Assembly (NCBI GenBank): GCA_963738345.1
Contig: CAVTWI010000002.1
Span: 434,001 to 498,000, forward strand
Length of the DNA: 64,000 bases
Reading direction: 5' to 3'
DNA from: Bog-159 sp963738345
GTDB taxonomy: Bacteria > Acidobacteriota > Terriglobia > Bryobacterales > Bryobacteraceae
In this document: positions 53,367 to 62,234 of the stretch, piece by piece
Layout: every line of letters begins with the position of its first letter
Position numbering within the stretch: the stretch's first letter is position 1
Notes under the pieces: generated by a model
Told to the model about the DNA's origin: nothing
Databases searched by the model: none
What the model saw: the letters and a program-made list of their open reading frames with translations, nothing else
Translations under genes and position numbers: made by a program

Positions 53367-53394
53367 CCGTTTACACAAACCACTTGACACCGCC
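53367..53394 (-). repeat. Right terminal inverted repeat of the IS
   Basis: On the minus strand begins GGCGGTGTCAAGTGGT and ends TTGTGTAAACGG; pairs with 51843-51870. Confidence 0.8.
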
Positions 53395-53402
53395 TGCGAG
53401 TG
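53395..53402 (+). repeat. Target site duplication, right copy
   Basis: TGCGAGTG, identical to 51835-51842. Confidence 0.8.
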
Positions 53403-53859
53403 CGATTTCCTTCTTACCGCTGATCTTTCCGTCCGCATTTTTCTTTCGCTTCCGGGTGCACTGGTGGTGGCGCTAGCGTTTGGTGGGCAAGTCCACCTGA
53501 TCTCACAACTTGAGATGTCACTGGCGAGTGTCATCGTATTGTCGATTGTGTTTTGTTTTGGCGCTGCCCTTTGGAAGTGGGGGCAGTCCCACCCGGCCCG
53601 GCAGACTCCCACTGCGGCGAAATACATATTCGGATTCTGGCTGGTGATGCTACTTCCCTGGCTTGTAATCGCGCCGCTGTCAGGGATGGCATTTGATGCA
53701 GGCCACACTCCGGAAGCTTACGCCTTTGTTTGGTCGGTCTGGACCTACCCGCTGATGATAGGCATTGCGGCGGTGTGCAGAAGGTGGGTGCCATGGTCAG
53801 TATGGCTGCCACTGTTGAACCTGGCTGGATGCGGCGCTTCCGGCCTTCTGCACAAGTGA
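53403..53859 (+). pseudogene. 3' part of the split membrane-protein gene
   Basis: After the IS the original frame gives AISFLPLIFPSA; at the T5 run 53438-53442 it shifts by one base to LSLPGALVVALAFGGQVHL and then about four hydrophobic helices (ASVIVLSIVFCFGAALW; YIFGFWLVMLLPWLVIA; AFVWSVWTYPLMIGIA) ending ASGLLHK. A frame open from 53263 would start inside the IS and is not native. I do not recognise the family. Confidence 0.55.
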
Positions 53860-53876
53860 CTGCCGCGGCGGTCGAA

Positions 53877-56348
53877 TTACTCGTTTCTAAGTGCGTTCAT
53901 GGGGTCGACACGAGTGGCGCGCAGGGCCGGCAGGTAGGTGGCGAGCATGGCTACCAGACCTAAGAAGACGGCGGCGGCGGCGAATGTCGCGGGATCGGCG
54001 GCGCTTACGTTGACCAGCATTCCGCCAATGATGCGGGAGGCGATTCCGGCCATGGCGGCTCCAGCAATCAAGCCGGGAACGATGAGGGCTAAGCCTTGGC
54101 GGAGAACCAGGCCGATCACATTGCCAGGGCGTGCGCCGAGCGCCATGCGGATACCCATCTCCTGCGTGCGCTGGCTGACGGTGTAGCTCATTACGCTATA
54201 CAGGCCGAGCGCGGACAGGAGGAGGGCGATGCCTCCGGCCACGGCGAGGAAACTGGCGGCTACGCGCTGGGCGAAGAGCGAGCGGGTGGTGGCTTCGGAC
54301 AACAGGCGCGTGGTGAAGACGGCGTCCTGATTGAGAGACAGCGCTTCCTGGCGCAGGGTGGGCGTCAGGCGTTCGGGATCGCCATGGGTCTTAATGAACA
54401 CCGAGAAGTTGAGGCCGGGCGCGAACCACTGGCGGAAGGGCAGGTAGAAGAAGGGCGTGGGCCCTTCCATAGGAGTGTGGTACTTGCTGTCTTTTACCAG
54501 GGCGACCACGGTGGCCGTGACACCTTCGAAGCGGATGGTGCGGCCGACGGGGTTGGCGCCGCGGAAGAAACGCCGGGCAAACGTTTCGTTCACGATGACG
54601 ACTCTAGGCGCCGCGGCGGTGTCGCGTTCGGTAAAGTCGCGGCCTTCGAGCATGCGGATGCCGAGCAGGTTGAAGTAGCCGGGCGGAACCGTAGAGCGAT
54701 GAATCATCATCTGTTCGTTGGGCGCGGGCGAGTAGCCGTCCACGGCGACCTGGTGCCAGGGGATGGAACCGCTGCCGGAGGCATAGGACATGGGCACCAC
54801 ATCGGAATAAGTGACGCCGATGACGCCGGGTTTGGATTCCAGACGATCGCGCAGGTTGCGGCAGAAGTCATGCTGTTCGGCGGCGGAATAGCCGGCATAA
54901 GAAAGGTAGAACTGGGAGACGGAGATATTGGCGCGATCGAAGCCGGGGTTGATGCCGCTGGCGTTCTGAAAGCTCTTGTAGAAAAGCCCGGCGCCGATCA
55001 GGGCGACCATGGCGAGGGACATTTCGGCCACGGCGAGGAGGCCGCGGAGGCGGTGAGATCCGGAACCGGCGGCGCCGGAGCGTCCCCCTTCCTTGAGGGT
55101 TTCGTTGAGGTTGGCACGGGCGGTGATCAAGGCCGGCGCGGTGCCGGATAGCAGGGTGGCGGCGGCGGCCAGGAGCACGGTGAATGCGAAGGTGGGCAGG
55201 TTCAGATCGCCACCGACGTCGAGGGGGACATCGGCGGGGAAGAGGAATAGCAGGGCGGGACCGATCCACAGCACGAGGGTGACGCCGACGATGGCTCCGC
55301 CGGCGGCGAGCAACATGGTTTCGACGAGGAGTTGGGCGGCGAGGCGGGAGCGCCGGGCGCCCAATGCCAAGCGGATGCTCAACTCTTTTTGGCGGGAGAC
55401 GGCGCGGGCAAGCAGGAGATTGGCGACGTTGGCGCAGACGATCAAAAGCAGGAGGATGGCGAGGGCGGACAGGATACGCAGGGGCTGCAGCAACATACCC
55501 TGAGCGCCGAGATGACCTTGCCAGAGGGGGGTGACGGTGAGGTCGACACCGCGATTGGTAGCGGGGTAGGCGGCAGCCAAGCGTTTGCCGAGGGCGCTGA
55601 CTTCGGAGCGGGCCTGGGCCAGGGTAACCCCGGGTTTAAGGCGCACGATGGTGGACGTTTCGTCGCGGGTGGCGCGGTAATGCAGGGTGCCGTTGCCGGT
55701 GCCCATAGCGGTAGCCATGGTGACGGGCACCCAAACGTCGTAGAGTACACCGGCGAGGCTGCCACGGAAGGTGGGGGGGGCCACTCCGACGATGGTCAAG
55801 GGGTGGCGGTTTAGGCGAATGATTTTGCCCAGGATTTTAGGATCGCTGGCGTAGCGGGTCTGCCACATGCGGTAGCTGATGACGGCTACGGGCGCGCCAC
55901 CTTCCTGGGCGCGGTCCTCTTCGGGGAGGAAGGCACGGCCGAGGAAGGGCTTGACTTGTAACACATCGAAATAATTTGCGGAGACCAGTTCGGCCCAGGC
56001 GCGGGAGGTTTTGCCGTCGGCGCCGACGCTGAGGGGAGTGAAGCGTCCGAGGGCGATGCCGGAGAAGAGCTTGAGGTTGGCGCGGTAGTCGAGGTAGTCG
56101 AAGTAAGAGGTGTTGACGAGGAACTCACCGGTCGGGGTGAGGGTTTCGATGAGCGCGAGTTCGCCGGGATGGCCGGCGCCAGGGAAGGGGTGGAGCAAGA
56201 CGGAGTTGACCCAACTGAAGACGGTGGTATTGACGGCGATGCCGAGGCCGAGGGTAAGCATGGCGACGGTGGTGAACCAGGGGCTGTGGCGGAGGATTCG
56301 CAAGCCGAAGCGAAGGTCCTTGAGGATGGTGGGCATCAGGCTGGTCAT
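53877..56348 (-). CDS. ABC transporter permease, ADOP/MacB-like, short form
   Basis: 823 residues from ATG 56348 (another ATG at 56336). It has the same two FtsX-MacB halves as the protein at 48268-50928: MLTLGLGIAVNTTVFSWV, LLLIVCANVANLLLARAV and SVMSYTVSQRTQEMGIRMALGARPG. It lacks the N-terminal helical ADOP domain and has no PadR gene beside it. Identity with the first permease is only moderate, so it is a separate paralogue rather than a recent duplicate. No ATPase is adjacent. Confidence 0.9.
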   Translation of the reverse strand: MTSLMPTILKDLRFGLRILRHSPWFTTVAMLTLGLGIAVNTTVFSWVNSVLLHPFPGAGHPGELALIETLTPTGEFLVNTSYFDYLDYRANLKLFSGIALGRFTPLSVGADGKTSRAWAELVSANYFDVLQVKPFLGRAFLPEEDRAQEGGAPVAVISYRMWQTRYASDPKILGKIIRLNRHPLTIVGVAPPTFRGSLAGVLYDVWVPVTMATAMGTGNGTLHYRATRDETSTIVRLKPGVTLAQARSEVSALGKRLAAAYPATNRGVDLTVTPLWQGHLGAQGMLLQPLRILSALAILLLLIVCANVANLLLARAVSRQKELSIRLALGARRSRLAAQLLVETMLLAAGGAIVGVTLVLWIGPALLFLFPADVPLDVGGDLNLPTFAFTVLLAAAATLLSGTAPALITARANLNETLKEGGRSGAAGSGSHRLRGLLAVAEMSLAMVALIGAGLFYKSFQNASGINPGFDRANISVSQFYLSYAGYSAAEQHDFCRNLRDRLESKPGVIGVTYSDVVPMSYASGSGSIPWHQVAVDGYSPAPNEQMMIHRSTVPPGYFNLLGIRMLEGRDFTERDTAAAPRVVIVNETFARRFFRGANPVGRTIRFEGVTATVVALVKDSKYHTPMEGPTPFFYLPFRQWFAPGLNFSVFIKTHGDPERLTPTLRQEALSLNQDAVFTTRLLSEATTRSLFAQRVAASFLAVAGGIALLLSALGLYSVMSYTVSQRTQEMGIRMALGARPGNVIGLVLRQGLALIVPGLIAGAAMAGIASRIIGGMLVNVSAADPATFAAAAVFLGLVAMLATYLPALRATRVDPMNALRNE

Positions 56349-56444
56349 GGCGGTTTGGGATCTGCAATTCTTATTCCAATGCTAAGTCGTTAAAATGCTG
56401 GGGACAGGGCGGGACTTGTTCGATTTTGGGAAGAAGCTGGCCGG

Positions 56445-56696
56445 ATGCGCGCAGCGTGGCAGGGTGAGCCTTGCTGTTTCGCGCGGCACGTTAGCATTGA
56501 ATTGGAAGGTCGCCGCTATGCTGGATTGCTGAAAAACCTGAAGCATATGACGCTGGACCAAATTGCGGATGAGTATCCGTCAGTGTCGCGCGATCAGATC
56601 GAAGCGGTACTGGACTTCCTGGCCCGGGCTGCCGATCCCGTCTTTTTGGGAGAACCAGCGTCGGCCATCGTGATCCATGCGCATCCTCCTCGATGA
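56445..56696 (+). CDS. DUF433-like antitoxin domain protein, N-terminus degraded or frameshifted
   Basis: 83 residues. The C-terminal two thirds fits DUF433: KHMTLDQIADEYPSVSRDQI then EAVLDFLARA. The usual start (GxPCIRGTRIPV) appears only in pieces: GEPCCF in this frame and SRGTL in the next, so one or more indels are likely between 56470 and 56530. DUF433 proteins are antitoxin-like partners of DUF5615 PIN-like proteins, and such a gene begins at 56677. Confidence 0.55.
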   Translation: MRAAWQGEPCCFARHVSIELEGRRYAGLLKNLKHMTLDQIADEYPSVSRDQIEAVLDFLARAADPVFLGEPASAIVIHAHPPR

Positions 56697-56760
56697 GAAT
56701 CTTCCCCACAAGCTGAGGCTGATTCTTGAGGGCAATGAAGTTCGAACAGTGGCCAGCCGA
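56677..56760 (+). pseudogene. DUF5615 PIN-like toxin, truncated
   Basis: Begins MRILLDENLPHKLRLILEG then NEVRTV, the exact family start with the catalytic Asp of LLDEN, and overlaps the DUF433 frame by 20 bases as in real pairs. After about 27 codons the sequence changes into the antisense of the convergent NmrA-type gene; the remaining 80 or so residues with the other acidic residues are missing. Confidence 0.6.
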
Positions 56761-56767
56761 TCAATAT

Positions 56768-57640
56768 TTACCGCCCGGCGGGCAGCAGGACTTCGCGGCA
56801 CCAGGTGCGGAAGTCGGTTGGCCCTGGAATCGCGCGGGCCTGGTCGGCATCGTAGATGCCATCGCTCACTGCGGTAATCATCTCGACCATATCCCGCACC
56901 ACGCCTTCGCTCGCGCCACGCTGGGTGAGGGCGGATTTGACGTCGTCGACGCTTATCTGTCTGAAGGTTACAGTCCGGCCGAGGACTTCGGACATTACGG
57001 CGGCCATGGCATTGGGGCTGAGGCGATCCGGTCCGAAGACTGGAACGTTTTCCTGGCCCGTCCAGGACCGGTCGGAGAGCAGCGCGGCGGCCTTCGCGGC
57101 GATATCGCGCGTCGCGACGGTGGCCAGCGGGCGGTCGGCGGCATTCGCCAGGGAAAATACTCCTTGCTCCCGGATCGCGCCGAGTTGCGCGAGCAAGTTT
57201 TCCATATAAAACGGCATGCTCAATGCGCGGTATGCGGTCCCGGTGCGCGCGATCTCCGCGTCCATCGCGAACGCGGCCGAGAGTACACCTGCACGGGCCG
57301 GCCAGCCATGTCCGGCGCTCGAGACGCCAACCACATGCGGAACACCATAGCGAAGGATTGCGTCAGCGGCGGGCCGGGCGAAGCTCAGATAGCGCTCTTC
57401 CGTGTTGGTGCCGGACAAACCCGGCGGAACCAGCCAGAACAGGCCAGCGGCCCCGTCGAGGGCGCGGCTGAGAACAGCGGGGTCATCATGCGAGCCCTGG
57501 AAGATTTCCACGCGGCTGCGAACGGCGGGGTCCAGGCGGATGGGGTCCCGAACGATCACTCGGATAGGATCTTGTTGGCCGAGCAAGAGCGCCAGAACCT
57601 GTTTGCCGATCCGGCCCGTTGGGGTGGTGATCACCAGCAT
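56768..57640 (-). CDS. NmrA-like NAD(P)-binding protein
   Basis: 290 residues. The N-terminus TPTGRIGKQVLALLLG is a GxxGxxG-type Rossmann loop, RVIVRDP follows at the second strand, and the later VGVSSAGH, PFYMENLL and GPDRLSPNAMAAVMSEVLGR match the NmrA/HSCARG atypical SDR group. It lacks a clear YxxxK pair, so it may be a redox sensor or a quinone-type reductase. It starts 15 bases after the greB stop and is likely co-transcribed. Confidence 0.85.
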   Translation of the reverse strand: MLVITTPTGRIGKQVLALLLGQQDPIRVIVRDPIRLDPAVRSRVEIFQGSHDDPAVLSRALDGAAGLFWLVPPGLSGTNTEERYLSFARPAADAILRYGVPHVVGVSSAGHGWPARAGVLSAAFAMDAEIARTGTAYRALSMPFYMENLLAQLGAIREQGVFSLANAADRPLATVATRDIAAKAAALLSDRSWTGQENVPVFGPDRLSPNAMAAVMSEVLGRTVTFRQISVDDVKSALTQRGASEGVVRDMVEMITAVSDGIYDADQARAIPGPTDFRTWCREVLLPAGR

Positions 57641-57655
57641 GCGCAGACCATCATG

Positions 57656-58285
57656 TTACTCGAAGTTAGCCGGGGTGTCATCGGGGAATTCCTTTGACGG
57701 GACTTTTGGCGAGGCCTCGGCTCCGGGTGGTTCACGAAACGGTTCCACGGCGATGCGCTCGTAACAAACTTCGAGGACGGTCAGATATTCGGTGCCGCCC
57801 GGCGCTTGAAGAGCTACGCGGTCGCCCTCGGCCGACTTCATCAACGCGCGTCCCAGAGGCGATACCCAACTGACGTGATTGCGATTGAGATCGACCTCGT
57901 CAGTGCCCACGATGCTGACCACTCGCTCCGTACCCGCGGCATTGGCATAGCGCACGGTCGCGCCGAAGAATGCGCGCGTGGCCGCCTGCCCCGTTCGCGG
58001 ACGTTCCGGGTCCACTACTTCTGCGGCATCGATTCGCTTGGTGAGAAAGCGAATTCGCCCGTCGATTTGGCGCAGGCGGCGCTTTCCGTACTGATAGTCG
58101 GCGTTCTCACTGCGATCGCCGTTGCTGGCGGCCCACGCCACCACCTTGGTCACGGCCGGGCGTTCCCTGGTGAGCAGAAAGTGGTGCTCCTCTTTGAGGC
58201 GCAGCAGGCCGCCTGGCGTTATGTAGTTCTTGCCGGGTGTCGAGGGTTCGTCTGCTTTCGGTTTTCTGGTTGCCCCTTTTTGCAT
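57656..58285 (-). CDS. greB: Transcription elongation factor GreB
   Basis: 209 residues from ATG 58285 (a TTG at 58300 is possible). The N-terminal coiled coil has YITPGGLLRLKEEHHFLL, RPAVTKVVAWAASNGDRSEN and ADYQYGKRRLRQIDGRIRFL in pieces, the diagnostic GreB tip with acidic residues at NGDRSENADY. The C-terminal FKBP-like domain has VSWVSPLGRALMKSAEGD. It rescues backtracked RNA polymerase by stimulating transcript cleavage. Extra residues at both ends make it longer than the usual 160-170. Confidence 0.9.
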   Translation of the reverse strand: MQKGATRKPKADEPSTPGKNYITPGGLLRLKEEHHFLLTRERPAVTKVVAWAASNGDRSENADYQYGKRRLRQIDGRIRFLTKRIDAAEVVDPERPRTGQAATRAFFGATVRYANAAGTERVVSIVGTDEVDLNRNHVSWVSPLGRALMKSAEGDRVALQAPGGTEYLTVLEVCYERIAVEPFREPPGAEASPKVPSKEFPDDTPANFE

Positions 58286-58401
58286 ATCGTAGTGCTTCAA
58301 GCGCTCTTCTTGATCCTACCCCTCATCTCGGATACTACGGAAACTGTTAGACTGGAATCTCCTATGTGCCTGCGGAGCACACCTGTGCCAACTCCGCCTC
58401 G

Positions 58402-58430
58402 TTGTAGGCGGCGCGCACATTGTTTAGAAT
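58402..58430 (+). promoter_or_regulatory. Candidate sigma70-type promoter for bamA
   Basis: TTGTAG (58402-58407), a 17-base spacer and TAGAAT (58425-58430). It lies about 100 bases before the bamA start in the divergent greB-bamA region. Only two hexamers support it. Confidence 0.35.
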
Positions 58431-58528
58431 AGGTTTTTGCTCAATCTGCGATCTGGCTTAGTCCTGGTGAAACTGTTTCCCGGAAATCTACGTCTCCGTA
58501 ACAGCGCAGAGTGGAAAGGTATGTTTTC

Positions 58529-61495
58529 ATGATTTGTTACAGGCGCGCCTGCCTGTCGATGCTCCATCTTTGTGTGTGCTTTTGCGTCTGCGCAGCTCTG
58601 GCTTCTTCGGCGTGGGCGCAGACTCCGCCCGCGGCGCCACAACAGCCGCCCGCTCAGCAAAACAAACCGCAAAACCCATTCGAGACAGTCCCCGAACAAG
58701 CCGCACCGCAGACCAAACCTGGTGAGGCAGCGCCGCAACAACCTACGCTGGAAGCGCCCAAGCCGGCTGAGCAGCCCAAGATACAGCCTGGCGGAAAAGT
58801 GATCGAAGCGATCACCTTCACCGGACAGCGCCGCGTATCGCAGGATATTTTGCGGGCCCTGATCAGCAGCAAGAAGGGCGATATTTACAACGAAGAAGAC
58901 CTGCACCGCGACTTCATGCAGTTGTGGAACAGCGGGCGCTTCGATGACATTCGCCTGGAAACCGAGCCCGGCACCGCTGGGGGGGTGATCGTGCGCTTCG
59001 TCATCACGGAGCGGCGCGTGGTGCGATCGATCAAATACGAAAACGTCAAGTCGCTGACCGTTTCGGAAATTCTGGACCGGTTCAAAGAGCGCAAGGTCGG
59101 GCTGTCGGTAGAGTCGCAGTACGATCCGAACAAAGTGCAGCGCGCAGCGGTCGTGATCAAGGAATATCTGGCTGAGCGCGGCCGGCAGTATGCGACGGTG
59201 GAACCCGAAGTGCGCCAGATTCCGCCTTCGTCTTTGGAAATCGTGTTCAACGTGAACGAGGGGCCTAAGGTTAAGGTCGGCAAGATCACGATTGAGGGCA
59301 ACCAGGCGATGAACGACCGCGAAGTAATTCGCGCGATGAAGAACACGCACGCTTACGGCATTCCTTATTCGATTTTGTTCGAGAATATTTTCGCGCGTAC
59401 GTACGACTCGACGAAGCTGGAAGAAGATAAAGAGCGCATTCGCGACGCCTACCAGTCGAAGGGATATTTTACGGCGCGGGTGCTCGATCAGAAGACGGAA
59501 CTGGTGGATACGGGCGGTCATGGATTCAGGCTGCCGCTGATCCGCGAGAATACCGCGGGCAAGGCAGTGAATATTACGCTGCCGGTGGAAGAAGGCCGCT
59601 TGTACCGCTTGAACAAGATTACGTTCGTCGGCGTGAAGCTGTTCCGCACGCCCGAAACGCTGATGCGCCCCTTGTTCAACATGGCGGAGGGCGATCCTTT
59701 TTCGACAACTAAGCTGCGCAAGGGCCTGGAAAATTTACGCAAGCTTTACGGCGAGTTCGGCTATATCGATTTCGTGCCGGAGCCGGGGTTCGATATCGTG
59801 CCCAATACGGACAAGATCGACCTGACGCTGACGGCGGACGAAGGCAAGCAGTTCTTCGTACGGCGCATCGATTTTTCGGGCAACGTGACCACGCGGGATA
59901 AAGTGATCCGCCGCGAAATCATGTTGGATGAAGGCGACATCTTCAACAACCGTTTGTGGGAGCTGAGTATTCTGCGCTTGAACCAGTTGGGATACTTCGA
60001 AGCTTTGAAGGCGGAAGAAGCGGCCGACGTTAAGCGCAATACGCAGACCAGCACGGTGGACATCACACTGAAGGTGAAAGAGCGCGGCAAGAACACGATC
60101 GGCTTGAACGGCGGCGTATCGGGCATCGCGGGAAGCTTCGTGGGTTTGAATTACGCGACCAACAACTTCCTGGGATTGGGCGAAACGCTCTCGATCAACT
60201 CGCAATTAGGTACGCGCATGCGCAGCGTATCGACGGGCTTTACGGAGCCATACTTTCTGGACCGTCCGCTGCAGATCGGCGTGGAAGCGCACTTGACGCG
60301 TTTCGACTTCAACCAGGGTAGAGAAGCTTCGATCCTGGCGGGCCAGAACCTAATTCCGTTATTCAACTCGTTGGGGTCGCAGAACCTGTTGAACTACATT
60401 CAGACGGGGCACGGCTTTTCGGTATCGGCCAGTTATCCGCTGCGGCGCAGTTTCGCGCGCATCGGCATCACCTACGGCTACGATATTTCCGACGTAAAGA
60501 CGGAAACGCAGGCGGCGACATCTTACTTCGATTACATCAATTTCAGCGGCATCACCGGACCGAACGCCTTGCAGGGCATCCGTACCAGTCGCATTGTGCC
60601 GTCGTTCTCTTACAATACGGTGAACCATCCGATCACGCCGACGGCGGGCAAGAGTCTGTTCATTTCCACGTCGTTCTCCGGCAGTTTCCTGGGCGGCAAC
60701 GTGAATACGATTCAGCCGGTGATCGAGGCCAAGTATTTCAAGCAAGCTCCGTGGCACCGGTCGCACATCCTGGCATTCCATTTCCTGGCGTCCATGATTA
60801 CGGGTTACGGCGGGAAAGAGATTCCGCCCTTCTCGCGTACATATATAGGTGGCGAGCAGGATATTCGCGGATTCCAGATCTGGGGCATCAGCCCGATCGC
60901 ATTTATCCCCAGCGAAGCCACCATCAACGTGTTGAACAATGACGGATCGCAGCGCACGGAACTGGTGCGGAACGCTTATGGCCAACTGACGGCCACCAAC
61001 GTGACGCAGAACGTACCGGTCTATCAGTTGGCTTTCCCGGGCGGCGATACGCACGCGGTGGGCAACTTTGAATACCGCATCCCGATTTTTGGACCGGTGA
61101 TTTTGGCGATCTTCACGGACGCCGGCATCAACCGGATTTTGCGTCCGGGTGAACTGACCATGGCGCCCAGCCGCATCGACTATTTGAACCAACAGTATCC
61201 TACGGCGGGTTTCCAGGGGAAGGCGATTGTCTACCCCGGAACGCAGGCGCCGCGCATGTCGAACGGGCTTGAATTACAGGTCTTGCTGCCGGTAGTGCAA
61301 GCGCCGTTCCGCGTATACTGGGCATACAATCCGCTGCTGGTGCGGGAATATTTGCAGCCGCCGATCGTGGCGGACCGCTCGATTTTCCCGAACCAGGCCA
61401 CCTTCCTGGGATCCTACGTGGCGTCTTACGGCAACGCGTATCCATTTCTCGAACAGCACTCGATGTTCCGCTTCACGATCGGCCGGACGTTCTGA
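58529..61495 (+). CDS. bamA: Outer membrane protein assembly factor BamA
   Basis: 988 residues from ATG 58529, chosen because GGAAAGG lies 9 bases upstream and the signal peptide starts here. A Pro/Gln-rich linker (about 30-90) precedes five POTRA repeats (about 95-480), e.g. VIEAITFTGQRRVSQDILRA, KVGKITIEGNQAMNDREVI and VRRIDFSGNVTTRDKVIRRE. The 16-strand barrel follows with the conserved IGGEQDIRGF loop (VRGF motif) and ends in aromatic GRTF, as required for insertion. It inserts beta-barrel proteins into the outer membrane. It is followed by ompH. Confidence 0.95.
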   Translation: MICYRRACLSMLHLCVCFCVCAALASSAWAQTPPAAPQQPPAQQNKPQNPFETVPEQAAPQTKPGEAAPQQPTLEAPKPAEQPKIQPGGKVIEAITFTGQRRVSQDILRALISSKKGDIYNEEDLHRDFMQLWNSGRFDDIRLETEPGTAGGVIVRFVITERRVVRSIKYENVKSLTVSEILDRFKERKVGLSVESQYDPNKVQRAAVVIKEYLAERGRQYATVEPEVRQIPPSSLEIVFNVNEGPKVKVGKITIEGNQAMNDREVIRAMKNTHAYGIPYSILFENIFARTYDSTKLEEDKERIRDAYQSKGYFTARVLDQKTELVDTGGHGFRLPLIRENTAGKAVNITLPVEEGRLYRLNKITFVGVKLFRTPETLMRPLFNMAEGDPFSTTKLRKGLENLRKLYGEFGYIDFVPEPGFDIVPNTDKIDLTLTADEGKQFFVRRIDFSGNVTTRDKVIRREIMLDEGDIFNNRLWELSILRLNQLGYFEALKAEEAADVKRNTQTSTVDITLKVKERGKNTIGLNGGVSGIAGSFVGLNYATNNFLGLGETLSINSQLGTRMRSVSTGFTEPYFLDRPLQIGVEAHLTRFDFNQGREASILAGQNLIPLFNSLGSQNLLNYIQTGHGFSVSASYPLRRSFARIGITYGYDISDVKTETQAATSYFDYINFSGITGPNALQGIRTSRIVPSFSYNTVNHPITPTAGKSLFISTSFSGSFLGGNVNTIQPVIEAKYFKQAPWHRSHILAFHFLASMITGYGGKEIPPFSRTYIGGEQDIRGFQIWGISPIAFIPSEATINVLNNDGSQRTELVRNAYGQLTATNVTQNVPVYQLAFPGGDTHAVGNFEYRIPIFGPVILAIFTDAGINRILRPGELTMAPSRIDYLNQQYPTAGFQGKAIVYPGTQAPRMSNGLELQVLLPVVQAPFRVYWAYNPLLVREYLQPPIVADRSIFPNQATFLGSYVASYGNAYPFLEQHSMFRFTIGRTF

Positions 61496-61544
61496 CGGCG
61501 ACGCCGATGCGGGCAACTGCAATATGTTAGTATCGAACAAATTC

Positions 61545-61550
61545 AAGGAG
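61545..61550 (+). promoter_or_regulatory. Ribosome binding site supporting a TTG start of ompH
   Basis: AAGGAG, six bases before the TTG at 61557. The upstream in-frame ATG at 61524 has no such site and would add 11 residues that spoil the signal peptide. Confidence 0.6.
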
Positions 61551-61556
61551 TTCAGT

Positions 61557-62177
61557 TTGACTAAGAATTTCGTTTTTCTACCCGCATTCGTTTTGGGGGC
61601 AGCCATGCTGTCACCGGCCCAAACGGCGGCGCCGCAGGGTCCCGCGCAAACGAAGGTTGGGATCATTCACATCCAGAATGCCATCATCAGCACCAAAGAT
61701 GGACAGAAGGCGGCTTCCGAATTGACCGCGCGGTTTGCGCCGCGGAAGAGCGATCTGGAGAAGAAGCAGAGCACCATTGCGCAATTACAAGATCAGTTGC
61801 GCAAGGGCAGCAACACCATGAGCGAGGAAGCCAAGCAGAAGCTCATGCGCGAGATCGACCAGAACACCAAGTCGTTGAACCGTGAGACAGAAGATGCGCA
61901 GGCGGAACTGGACCAGGAGCAGAACAAAGTGATGCAGGAACTGGGCCAGCGCATTATGTCGGTGATCGATAAGTATGCGAAGGACAACGGCTACGCGCTA
62001 ATTCTGGACGTTAGTTCGCAGCAGACGCCGGTGTTGTACGCGACCAACAGCATCGATATCACGCAGGACATCATCGCGTTGTACGACAAGAACGCTCCGG
62101 CGGCGACCACGCAGAGCAAGCCGGCTGCGCCTCCGCCGACGGCGGCTAAGCCCGCTGCCACGCCCGCGAAGCCGTAA
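61557..62177 (+). CDS. OmpH/Skp-family periplasmic chaperone
   Basis: 206 residues from TTG 61557. The signal peptide ends near MLSPAQTA. The body begins VGIIHIQNAI, as in OmpH, followed by a long coiled coil (about 50-140: KKQSTIAQLQDQLRKGSNTM and LNRETEDAQAELDQEQNKVM) and the beta end YALILDVSSQQTPVLYA. The Ala/Pro/Lys tail is low complexity. Skp-type trimers hold unfolded outer-membrane proteins for BamA, encoded 61 bases upstream. Confidence 0.9.
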   Translation: MTKNFVFLPAFVLGAAMLSPAQTAAPQGPAQTKVGIIHIQNAIISTKDGQKAASELTARFAPRKSDLEKKQSTIAQLQDQLRKGSNTMSEEAKQKLMREIDQNTKSLNRETEDAQAELDQEQNKVMQELGQRIMSVIDKYAKDNGYALILDVSSQQTPVLYATNSIDITQDIIALYDKNAPAATTQSKPAAPPPTAAKPAATPAKP

Positions 62178-62189
62178 GGGATAGCCCGT

Positions 62190-62210
62190 CTGGCCCGGCC
62201 GGCGGGCCAG
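62190..62210 (+). terminator. GC-rich hairpin after ompH
   Basis: CTGGCCCG and CGGGCCAG form an 8-bp perfect stem with a 5-base loop. There is no T-run, so it may be a weak terminator or an mRNA-stabilising stem. Confidence 0.35.
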
Positions 62211-62234
62211 TGGTAATCTAAGGTTGAGGTTGCT

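Larger units (their letters stand above)
51843..53394 (+). mobile_element. IS256-family insertion sequence, 1552 bp
   Basis: Bounded by 28-base inverted repeats (51843-51870 and 53367-53394; 21 of 28 match, the inner 12 TTGTGTAAACGG perfectly) and by the 8-base duplication TGCGAGTG. It carries one intact IS256 transposase and about 270 bases of non-coding sequence after it, with two long G runs and a 23-bp hairpin. The intact duplication and transposase point to a recent, possibly active insertion. Confidence 0.9.

Noticed and set aside
53263..53402. N-terminal part of the open frame running into the split membrane protein
   Set aside because: It lies inside the IS right end and hairpin; the native N-terminus is at 51803.
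54096..55151. Plus-strand open frame of 351 codons
   Set aside because: Antisense to the second ADOP permease, with low-complexity Gly/Glu/His content and no ribosome site.
48267..56348. The two ADOP permeases as a recent tandem duplication around the IS
   Set aside because: They differ in length and domain content and only one has a PadR gene and the N-terminal helical domain, so they are older paralogues; the IS borders do not involve them.
58424..59521. Minus-strand open frame of 365 codons
   Set aside because: Antisense to bamA. The His/Arg/Leu-rich product resembles no protein, while bamA on the other strand has POTRA and barrel motifs.
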